From NCBI GenBank assembly GCA_003519685.1, contig DOWG01000301.1, positions 1-5,099 on the forward strand: DNA of 5,099 nt, given 5' to 3'. Made by a program: the position numbers and the translations under genes. How positions within the stretch are numbered: position 1 is the first letter of the stretch; every line of letters starts with the position of its first letter. Positions 1 through 5,099 of this stretch are shown here, piece by piece. The stretch comes from Lachnospiraceae bacterium (GTDB lineage Bacteria; Bacillota; Clostridia; Lachnospirales; Lachnospiraceae). The notes under the pieces are model-generated. The model searched no databases and was not told the origin of the DNA. It was given only the letters and a program-made list of their open reading frames with translations.

Positions 1-23
1 TACATGCCGGGTGTGAACAGTAA
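1..23 (+). repeat. Left copy of an inverted repeat present at both window ends
   Basis: The first 23 bases match the reverse complement of 5075-5097 at 21 of 23 positions. Both differences are C here against T in the other copy (positions 7 and 18). The core is CGGGTGTGAA. The similarity may resume at TAGTAAC (29-35) after an 11-base extra segment in this copy. The repeat lies outside any gene, upstream of the yceD promoter, and it touches the window edge, so its true left border is unknown. It could be one arm of a dispersed intergenic palindromic element or a terminal repeat. Confidence 0.6.
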
Positions 24-63
24 TTTAATAGTAACGATAATATGGCTGTGTTTTATTTTTTCG

Positions 64-92
64 TTGACAAATAATAGCACAGTGGGTATAAT
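64..92 (+). promoter_or_regulatory. Sigma-A (housekeeping) promoter of yceD-rpmF
   Basis: TTGACA at 64-69 and TATAAT at 87-92 are both perfect consensus hexamers separated by the optimal 17 bases. The upstream stretch 51-62 is T-rich and could act as an UP-like element. Transcription should start near position 99, giving a leader of about 52 nt before yceD. A perfect -35/-10 pair fits constitutive, high-level expression of a ribosomal protein gene. Confidence 0.9.
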
Positions 93-150
93 ACAAGAAG
101 TGCGCAAAGGAATTGAAATATAAATATGTTGCATATTCGGAGAAAATACA

Positions 151-678
151 ATGCTTATATCTTTGTCAGAAATAATGAATACGACAGATAAAGTAGAAAA
201 TATCAGTGCTCCAATTGAAATGGATACCTTTGAATTTCAGGGAAATTCCTACGAATTTATTCGGAAGGATCCGGTCAATCTTACCATAACAAATCTTGGC
301 AACAGGAAGGTTATGATTGAAGCTGATACGAAGGTTTCTCTAATGTTAAACTGCAGCAGATGCTTGAAGAAAATTGCGTATCCTATGGAAATTCAATTTT
401 CTAAGGAGATTGATTTTAATTTAACAGAAGAAGAGCGTGCACAGGATCTGGATGAAACCAATTATATTGTTGGATACGATCTTAATGTGGACACTTTGAT
501 TTATGATGAAATTTTAATTGGTTTTCCGATGAAGCTTTTGTGCAGGGAAGATTGTAAAGGAATTTGTAAGAATTGCGGAAAAAACCTGAATGAGGGAAGT
601 TGTGATTGTGACACTACAGAATACGATCCCCGAATGGCAAGAATCCGAGATATCTTTAACAATTTTAAGGAGGTGTGA
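151..678 (+). CDS. yceD: YceD/DUF177 family protein (23S rRNA accumulation protein)
   Basis: This 175-residue protein belongs to the DUF177/YceD family (YlbN in Bacillus). Family members in E. coli and plant plastids are needed for normal 23S rRNA accumulation, so a cytoplasmic role in large-subunit assembly is likely; the biochemical activity is not known. Visible signatures are CSRC at residues 68-71 and the cysteine-rich C-terminal block with C131, C135, C139, C142, C151 and C153, including the typical CKGIC..CG stretch; these probably bind metal. Length is normal for the family. The ATG at 151 is preceded by GGAGA (139-143) at 7 nt, whereas the alternative ATG at 175 has no ribosome site. 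The gene sits directly upstream of rpmF, a conserved pairing, and its stop codon overlaps the rpmF ribosome site region, so the two are translated from one message driven by the promoter at 64-92. Confidence 0.93.
   Translation: MLISLSEIMNTTDKVENISAPIEMDTFEFQGNSYEFIRKDPVNLTITNLGNRKVMIEADTKVSLMLNCSRCLKKIAYPMEIQFSKEIDFNLTEEERAQDLDETNYIVGYDLNVDTLIYDEILIGFPMKLLCREDCKGICKNCGKNLNEGSCDCDTTEYDPRMARIRDIFNNFKEV
667..673 (+). promoter_or_regulatory. Strong ribosome binding site that fixes the rpmF start
   Basis: AAGGAGG is a full match to the anti-Shine-Dalgarno sequence and lies 7 nt before the ATG at 681. It sits inside the last codons of yceD. An in-frame GTG at 675 is directly attached to this site and too close to be the start, so L32 begins at 681. 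Confidence 0.88.
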
Positions 679-680
679 TA

Positions 681-869
681 ATGTCTATCTGTCCAAAGAA
701 CAAATCATCAAAAGCTAGAAGAGACAGCCGTAGAGCAAACTGGAAAATGACAGCTCCAAACTTAGTAAAATGCAGTAAGTGTGGAGAGCTTATGGTTCCT
801 CATAGAGTGTGTAAAGCATGTGGGTCTTATAACAAGAAAGAGATCCTTACGCAAGATAGCGAAAAATAA
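681..869 (+). CDS. rpmF: 50S ribosomal protein L32 (bL32), zinc-binding form
   Basis: This 62-residue protein is a near-canonical bacterial L32, a late-assembling component of the large ribosomal subunit. The N-terminus has the expected CPKNKSSKARRDSRRAN sequence (residues 4-20), which inserts into rRNA. The C-terminal half carries a zinc ribbon made by C31, C34, C44 and C47 (CSKCG and CKACG). Some bacteria hold a second, zinc-free L32 paralogue for zinc starvation; this copy is the zinc-containing type. It follows yceD with only 2 bases between the stop and the ATG, and it is closed off by the terminator at 874-904. In many Firmicutes rpmF is followed by plsX and acpP. Here no such gene follows, and a convergent nuclease gene is next instead. 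Confidence 0.97.
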   Translation: MSICPKNKSSKARRDSRRANWKMTAPNLVKCSKCGELMVPHRVCKACGSYNKKEILTQDSEK

Positions 870-873
870 AATT

Positions 874-904
874 AAGACCTTCCGGAATTCCGGAAGGTCT
901 TTTT
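874..904 (+). terminator. Rho-independent terminator of yceD-rpmF, probably bidirectional
   Basis: A perfect palindrome has 12-bp arms (874-885 and 890-901, AAGACCTTCCGG and its complement) around an AATT loop, followed by a short T run at 900-904. On the other strand the hairpin is followed by a T-rich stretch (complement of the A-rich 861-873). It can therefore also stop transcripts of the convergent nuclease gene ending at 952. No other terminator is visible in the 82-base gap between the two genes. Confidence 0.93.
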
Positions 905-951
905 CAACGAGAACTATGCTTTGAGGGTCAAAAGCTTTCCTAACAAATCAA

Positions 952-2133
952 CTAACCTTTCATCATATGGGACAGGATATGATGAACATACCGCTCCAGG
1001 TTCTCCTCCTGCAGCAGAAAATCGGTATGAATCTCCAGGAAGGAAATTTTATCGGAATACTTCTGCTGAAAGTAAGGGGTAATCACAGGTTCGTATTGCG
1101 GTACAAAAATCCCCTTCTTTCTCGTATAGCAGGTAGCTGGCTTGGCCTTCTGGCGATAATCTTTATCAACAAAAGCGGCGAGACTTTTATGAATTGCCCG
1201 GTCCTCCGCCGGCAGATAGTAATAGTCTTTATAATTCTCATAGAAATATTTTAGCTCCCCTTCAAACAATTCGATAGACAGGGCTGCTTGCGTTTCCTGC
1301 GCAGTAAAACAAACGATATCGGTGCTATATTGAATCGGAACCGGCAGTGCCGTAACCAGCTCAAATTCAATGATAAGAGCCGTTCCTTTAATATTAGCCT
1401 TCTGTATTCGAATCGGCTTCTCAAACAGATCCGCATAATATAGAATAGGGCATATCTGAACCAACCCCTTTATATCATCCTCATTATGGAGCAGAATCTG
1501 CTGCAACAGCGTCTCTGATTCGGAAGGCATAGCGTTGGAGGAAGAAGGATTGGCCGGAAGTCTTTCATCAGAAGTTAGGTGCCGGTGCTTCCTTTTTAAG
1601 ATCTCATAGCGTCTCTTTCCCAAGAAAGCCTGATACACCTCGATCAAGTCACCGCCGTCCAAAGTATCCTTGCGGCTGATATGCAGAAAGGCTTCGATGG
1701 TTTTTTGCTTGCAGTTTGGCAATCTTAGTATCTTACGATACGGATATATTTTTTTATAAAGGTCGATTCCCTGAAGATAATCAAAGGCATACGGAAGCTT
1801 TAATAAGAAGCATTTCCGGAGAAGATAGGGAATATCAAATCCGGAACCATTAAAATGAATTAGTGCTTCATAGTTTTTGGAAAACTCAAAAAAGGCTTGG
1901 ATAACACAAGCCTCCTCGTCAATCCCTTCCGAAAACCATTGGATCAATTGAAAGGAGGAATCTTTATAATAGATACAGCCGATCAAATAGAGATAAGTGG
2001 TCTCTGGTGAAAAGCCGGTTGTTTCGATATCAAAAAAGAGAATTTTTGTCCTGTCATATGTAAATGGATACTGCAGATCAAGATCCATTGGAAGTTGTCT
2101 TGTTATCATCGGTGGGTATTCGTCTCCTTTCAA
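952..2133 (-). CDS. YprB-like RNase H-fold exonuclease with a C-terminal extension
   Basis: This 393-residue protein has an N-terminal RNase_H_2/YprB-type 3'-5' exonuclease domain of the DEDD class. Motif I is DIETTG with D35 and E37, motif II is NGSGFD with D100, and motif III is HNEDD with D220. His216 stands where DEDDy enzymes have Tyr. The four acidic residues are expected to bind two metal ions for nucleic acid hydrolysis; the natural substrate is not established. A polar, low-complexity stretch (about residues 183-207, Ser/Asn/Pro/Glu rich) precedes motif III. The C-terminal part (about 240-393) matches no domain I can name but contains an aromatic motif at 297-308 and HKS at 315-317. 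No signal peptide or membrane segment is visible. The start is uncertain: TTG at 2133 has GCAGGA 6 nt upstream, while ATG at 2109 has the better AAAGGAG but at 14 nt, which is long. The gene converges with rpmF and diverges from the synthase gene. Confidence 0.85.
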   Translation of the reverse strand: MKGDEYPPMITRQLPMDLDLQYPFTYDRTKILFFDIETTGFSPETTYLYLIGCIYYKDSSFQLIQWFSEGIDEEACVIQAFFEFSKNYEALIHFNGSGFDIPYLLRKCFLLKLPYAFDYLQGIDLYKKIYPYRKILRLPNCKQKTIEAFLHISRKDTLDGGDLIEVYQAFLGKRRYEILKRKHRHLTSDERLPANPSSSNAMPSESETLLQQILLHNEDDIKGLVQICPILYYADLFEKPIRIQKANIKGTALIIEFELVTALPVPIQYSTDIVCFTAQETQAALSIELFEGELKYFYENYKDYYYLPAEDRAIHKSLAAFVDKDYRQKAKPATCYTRKKGIFVPQYEPVITPYFQQKYSDKISFLEIHTDFLLQEENLERYVHHILSHMMKG

Positions 2134-2173
2134 CTGTTATCCTGCCTATAAGTTTCAGTCATTTTCTATGGCA

Positions 2174-2202
2174 ATTCTATCATATTCGCAACATAATCTC
2201 AA
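2174..2202 (-). promoter_or_regulatory. Promoter of the YprB-like gene
   Basis: Read on the minus strand, TTGAGA (2202-2197) is followed after 17 nt by TAGAAT (2179-2174). The TG dinucleotide one base upstream of the hexamer makes an extended -10. Transcription would start near 2167, about 34 nt before the TTG start and 58 nt before the ATG alternative, so both start choices remain possible. Confidence 0.68.
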
Positions 2203-2275
2203 AACATTTTATCTTTATGACACGTGAACAATAACAATCAATCTTTAAGAAACTATTACATTCGCAATCGAAGCT

Positions 2276-2303
2276 TTGAAAATCCGACTTGTTATGATAG
2301 AAT
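2276..2303 (+). promoter_or_regulatory. Promoter of the PF06541-cardiolipin synthase gene
   Basis: TTGAAA (2276-2281) and TAGAAT (2298-2303) are separated by 16 nt, with TG at 2295-2296 forming an extended -10. The predicted start of transcription is near 2310, leaving a short leader of about 30 nt with AAAGGGG (2324-2330) placed 10 nt before the ATG at 2341. The -10 region shares 11 bases with that of the divergent promoter. Confidence 0.68.
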
Positions 2304-2340
2304 ATTCACTATGGAGTAACGCTAAAGGGGACTGGATATT

Positions 2341-4800
2341 ATGTGGAATATAATTTTATTTAAAAAAGAGTTTTATCAATTATTTTATATTTTCTTTCTC
2401 TACGGTTTTATCGGATGGATCTATGAAAGCTGCTTTGTATCCATCAAAAAAAAATCATGGGTAAACCGGGGGTTCTTAAATGGACCTGTGATTCCGCTCT
2501 ATGGCGGCGGCGCACTGCTTATCTATCTTTTCTTCTGGGATTACCGTGAGCAGTGGTTATTGGTATTTTTCGGAGGAGCACTGCTTGCTACGGTGCTGGA
2601 ATACATAACCTCATGGGTTATGGAAAAAATCTTTCATATGCGGTGGTGGGATTATACGCGTTATCGTTTTCATCTGAATGGAAGGATCTGCCTGGAAGCC
2701 TCTCTTTTATGGGGTGCGATGGCAATTCTTTTATTGAATGTTATCCAGCCGGGGATCAATTATATCATTCTGAAAATCCCGAGAAAAATGGGGGAAATCG
2801 CAGGTTATGTGATAATTCCTATCTTTCTTACAGATATTATTGTTACGACTGTTTACACCGTCAAATTCGACCAGCTGCTTGCAAAAGCACAGAAGCTCCG
2901 TCGGGATATGCAGGAATATCTTGTATCAATGAAATTGTATGAAACGAAGGAAGAATGGAAGAAGAAGCTTAGCGGACTTCGGCTTACCGGAATGTTTACC
3001 GAGGTGAAGGAAACCCTGGATGTAAGGATGCACCACTCCAAGGTATATCAAGCCTATATGCCGGAATTTGATGCGAGAATGGGAGAATTCTTACATCGCT
3101 ATCAAGAATTGAAAGCCAAGAAGATACATATCAGATTGATCAAGGCTTTCCCCTCCTTAAAAGTTGGGAATCGTGAAGCTGCTCTAAAGGATATTAAGGA
3201 AAAGATAAAGGGGAAAGGAGTACGCGCATTGAATAAGGAGATAAAAGACATTAAGGTAGAAGTTACCGGTAGAATTCAAAGTTACGTAAGCGGATTCCTG
3301 CGGGCGGCTATTGTTGGACTCCTGGTTTTATTACAATTTGCCATGATTCTATATTTATCCTATAAGCTAAGAGGCTTTACGGTATATATTTATTCCTTTA
3401 TACAGGTACTGAGTATCATTATTATCATAGGTCTTGTTAATGATAACCGGAATGCTTCCTATAAGATAAGCTGGATCTGCATTATTGCGGCATTTCCGAT
3501 TACGGGGCATATTATGTTTGTGCTCTGGGGGAACCAGCGGGGGAAAAAGATTGAGAAAAGAGTAATGGAAAAACTACAGCATGGTTTAAGCCATTATGAA
3601 TATAATCCGGAGACCATCCAGAGCTTCATGGAGAAATATCCGACCAAGAGCAGAATGACCAGATACTTAGAGTACAATGGATTTCCGCTTTATAAGAACA
3701 ATAATGTGGCATATTATCCTATGGGAGAGGACACTTTTGATGCGATTTTTGAAGAGATTGAAAAGGCGCAGAGTTTTGTTCTGATTAATTTCTTTATCGT
3801 TGGGGAAGGAGTCCTGTGGGACCAGCTTCATGCCCTCATTCTTAAGAAAAGGAAGCAAGGAGTTAAGGTGATGTTTCTGTACGATGATTTTGGAGCGATT
3901 CTTCGTACGCCGAAGAAGTTCAAAAGCGATCTGGAAAATGAGGGAATCGAGGTTCGGGTATTTAATCCGATTCACAAATATACCGATAAACTATATATGA
4001 ACTATCGTACCCATCAGAAGATCATTGTAATTGACGGAAATGTTGGATTTACCGGCGGGATGAATCTGGCAGATGAATACGTTAATCGGGTTCAAAGATT
4101 CGGTGTATGGAAGGATAATGCGATCAAGGTGGAAGGAGACGCTGTCTGGGGGCTGACGGTAACCTTTCTTCAGATGTGGGAGGTTAGCTCTTCCGATGGG
4201 GATACGGTCGATTATGACCGATACCGTCCGACCAGGCAGTTCGAAGAAAATGATGTGTTCTGCCAGGTGATTTCCGACGGACCGGCGAACAATCCGAAGA
4301 ATCCGATTGAGAGTATCTACAAACAGATGATCTATTATGCTAAGAAGATATTGTATATCACGACACCTTACCTTATAATTGAAGATGATATGCGTGAGGC
4401 TTTGATTACCGCAGCCAGCAGCGGAATCGATGTACGGATCATTACACCGTATATTCCGGATAAGAAGAACGTAAAGCTGCTCACAGAATACAATTACGGC
4501 CGTCTGCTTGCCGGCGGGGTGAGAATATTTGAATACACACCCGGATTTATCCATGCCAAGACAATTATTACAGAAGATACGGGAATCATTGGCACGATTA
4601 ATATGGATTATCGTAGTTTTCATCTGCATTATGAATGCGGGGTATGGGTCTGCAATCGTGAGTTTGTCGATATCGTCCGTCAGGATCTTGTGAAAACGAT
4701 GGAACAGTGTCGTGAAGTAACGTACGAGGAATGGAAGAACAGACCGCTCACGATGAAGGTATATCAGATGGTTTTAAATTTATTTTCCACCCTGATGTAG
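2341..4800 (+). CDS. cls: PF06541 (CmpB-like) membrane domain fused to cardiolipin synthase
   Basis: One uninterrupted 819-residue frame holds two proteins that I know as separate. Residues 1 to about 290 form a PF06541 'putative ABC-transporter type IV' protein with YGFIGWIYES (21-30), VNRGFLNGP (41-49), RWWDY (101-105) and NGRICLE (113-119). It has about five membrane segments (near 11-33, 48-66, 72-92, 117-136, 151-174) and a charged cytoplasmic part (175-310). Residues about 311-819 form a complete cardiolipin synthase with hydrophobic segments near 320-342, 346-366 and 376-396, then two phospholipase-D catalytic halves: HKD1 H558/K560/D565 and HKD2 H738/K740 followed by E745, D746. Such enzymes join two phosphatidylglycerols into cardiolipin plus glycerol at the cytoplasmic membrane. 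The synthase part (509 residues) has normal length, so neither half is truncated. HKD2 has Glu at the usual Asp position. The synthase call is strong; the role of the PF06541 part is unknown. Confidence 0.9.
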   Translation: MWNIILFKKEFYQLFYIFFLYGFIGWIYESCFVSIKKKSWVNRGFLNGPVIPLYGGGALLIYLFFWDYREQWLLVFFGGALLATVLEYITSWVMEKIFHMRWWDYTRYRFHLNGRICLEASLLWGAMAILLLNVIQPGINYIILKIPRKMGEIAGYVIIPIFLTDIIVTTVYTVKFDQLLAKAQKLRRDMQEYLVSMKLYETKEEWKKKLSGLRLTGMFTEVKETLDVRMHHSKVYQAYMPEFDARMGEFLHRYQELKAKKIHIRLIKAFPSLKVGNREAALKDIKEKIKGKGVRALNKEIKDIKVEVTGRIQSYVSGFLRAAIVGLLVLLQFAMILYLSYKLRGFTVYIYSFIQVLSIIIIIGLVNDNRNASYKISWICIIAAFPITGHIMFVLWGNQRGKKIEKRVMEKLQHGLSHYEYNPETIQSFMEKYPTKSRMTRYLEYNGFPLYKNNNVAYYPMGEDTFDAIFEEIEKAQSFVLINFFIVGEGVLWDQLHALILKKRKQGVKVMFLYDDFGAILRTPKKFKSDLENEGIEVRVFNPIHKYTDKLYMNYRTHQKIIVIDGNVGFTGGMNLADEYVNRVQRFGVWKDNAIKVEGDAVWGLTVTFLQMWEVSSSDGDTVDYDRYRPTRQFEENDVFCQVISDGPANNPKNPIESIYKQMIYYAKKILYITTPYLIIEDDMREALITAASSGIDVRIITPYIPDKKNVKLLTEYNYGRLLAGGVRIFEYTPGFIHAKTIITEDTGIIGTINMDYRSFHLHYECGVWVCNREFVDIVRQDLVKTMEQCREVTYEEWKNRPLTMKVYQMVLNLFSTLM
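3214..3231 (+). promoter_or_regulatory. Possible internal ribosome site and TTG start at the domain junction
   Basis: AAAGGAG (3214-3220) lies 8 nt before an in-frame TTG (3229-3231, codon 297 of the fusion). Initiation here would give a 523-residue stand-alone cardiolipin synthase beginning just before its first membrane segment. The spacing is ideal and the position coincides with the domain boundary. However, Lys/Gly/Glu-rich coding sequence can create AAAGGAG by chance, so this is a candidate only. Confidence 0.35.
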
Positions 4801-4814
4801 GAAAGGAGCTGCCG

Positions 4815-5066
4815 ATGTACACCAATGTATGTAAGCACTGCTTTAAAGTATTTAAATCCAAATTTCGAACCTTGACCTGTCCGGATTGCAGACAGCTGGA
4901 TCAGGATCATTTTGACGATATTGAATCTTATCTGCGGGAATATCCGAACAGTAATGCGATTCAGATCTCGGAGGCATTGGGAATTACCGCTTATGAGGTA
5001 TTAAAGTATTTAAACGAAGGCAGGCTGAATATCTCCAAAGGATATTTCGAGCAGATGGATGATTAA
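4815..5066 (+). CDS. Small zinc-ribbon and helix-turn-helix protein (YvyF-like N-terminal type)
   Basis: This 83-residue protein starts with a zinc ribbon (C6, C9, C22, C25, in CKHC and CPDC) and continues with a predicted helix-turn-helix segment at about residues 32-75, including ISEALGITAYEVLKYLNEGRL (split here for reading as ISEALGIT and EVLKYLNEGRL). The order of zinc ribbon, short winged-helix-like region and EGRL ending recalls the flagellar-operon protein family of YvyF (TIGR03826), but it is shorter and lacks a second cysteine cluster at the C-terminus. A regulatory or adaptor role is inferred; no target is visible. The ATG at 4815 is chosen because AAAGGAG (4802-4808) lies 6 nt upstream; an in-frame extension upstream overlaps the synthase gene without its own ribosome site. 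The gene begins 14 nt after the synthase stop codon with no promoter between, so co-transcription is likely. Confidence 0.82.
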   Translation: MYTNVCKHCFKVFKSKFRTLTCPDCRQLDQDHFDDIESYLREYPNSNAIQISEALGITAYEVLKYLNEGRLNISKGYFEQMDD

Positions 5067-5074
5067 GTAGATTG

Positions 5075-5097
5075 TTACTATTCACACCCGACATGTA
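5075..5097 (-). repeat. Right copy of the inverted repeat found at both window ends
   Basis: The reverse complement of these 23 bases matches positions 1-23 at 21 of 23 positions. It begins 8 nt after the stop codon of the small zinc-ribbon gene and nearly reaches the window edge. No complete hairpin or T run is visible inside the window, so if it is an arm of a terminator-like palindrome its partner lies beyond the edge. Confidence 0.6.
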
Positions 5098-5099
5098 TA

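Noticed and set aside
46..82. CTGTG (46-50) and CACAG (78-82) as an operator around the yceD -35 element
   Set aside because: The arms are only 5 bp and 27 bases apart, which is easily accidental, and the perfect promoter suggests constitutive expression.
675..680. GTG at 675 as the start of rpmF
   Set aside because: It abuts the AAGGAGG ribosome site and overlaps the yceD stop. The ATG at 681 has ideal spacing and gives the standard L32 N-terminus.
967..1254. A 95-codon open frame on the plus strand
   Set aside because: It is antisense to the C-terminal part of the YprB-like nuclease and shows no family features.
2261..2281. TTCG-CAAT-CGAA mini-hairpin and a near-palindrome around AAGCTT by the synthase -35
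   Set aside because: The arms are 4-5 bp or contain a mismatch, and no known operator matches; too weak to annotate.
3991..4629. A 212-codon open frame on the minus strand
   Set aside because: It lies entirely antisense to the catalytic half of the cardiolipin synthase, has no recognisable domain, and the opposite strand encodes clear HKD motifs.
4731..4814. In-frame N-terminal extension of the small zinc-ribbon protein
   Set aside because: The extension lies within the synthase gene in another frame and has no ribosome site, while the ATG at 4815 has AAAGGAG at 6 nt and starts right before the zinc ribbon.
1..5099. Treating the whole window as a transposon bounded by terminal repeats
   Set aside because: There is no transposase or integrase gene, no target-site duplication can be seen, and the content includes an essential-type ribosomal gene pair.

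Overview
The window looks like chromosomal DNA from a low-GC Gram-positive anaerobe of the Clostridia, most likely a Lachnospiraceae member. This rests on the AT-rich composition, strong AAGGAGG-type ribosome sites, near-consensus sigma-A promoters, the form of the L32 protein with its CxxC/CxxC zinc site, and a YprB-like nuclease with a C-terminal extension that I recall from Lachnospiraceae. I could not run a search, so genus and species are open.

Layout, left to right. (1) Positions 1-150: one arm of a repeat at the window edge, then a perfect-consensus promoter (TTGACA, 17 nt, TATAAT). (2) 151-869: yceD (DUF177, linked to 23S rRNA accumulation) and rpmF (ribosomal protein L32), tightly coupled, closed by a strong palindromic terminator at 874-904. 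(3) 952-2133, minus strand: a YprB-type RNase H-fold exonuclease that converges on rpmF and probably shares its terminator. (4) 2134-2340: a divergent promoter region whose two extended -10 elements share the same 11 bases. (5) 2341-4800: an 819-residue protein joining a PF06541 (CmpB-like, 'putative ABC-transporter type IV') membrane domain to a full-length cardiolipin synthase with two HKD motifs. (6) 4815-5066: an 83-residue zinc-ribbon plus helix-turn-helix protein resembling the N-terminal part of the flagellar-operon protein YvyF, 14 bases after the synthase gene. (7) 5075-5097: an inverted, 21/23-identical copy of the sequence at positions 1-23.

How the genes work together: yceD-rpmF is a standard ribosome-assembly pair. 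The synthase gene and the small zinc-ribbon gene probably form one transcript. The nuclease gene is divergent from it and may share regulation.

The most interesting object is the PF06541-cardiolipin synthase fusion. It suggests that the poorly understood PF06541 membrane family works on, or next to, phosphatidylglycerol and cardiolipin. A strong in-frame ribosome site followed by TTG lies at the domain junction, so the cell might also make the synthase alone. The second HKD motif has Glu where Asp is expected. The near-identical inverted repeats at the two window ends are not explained by any gene.
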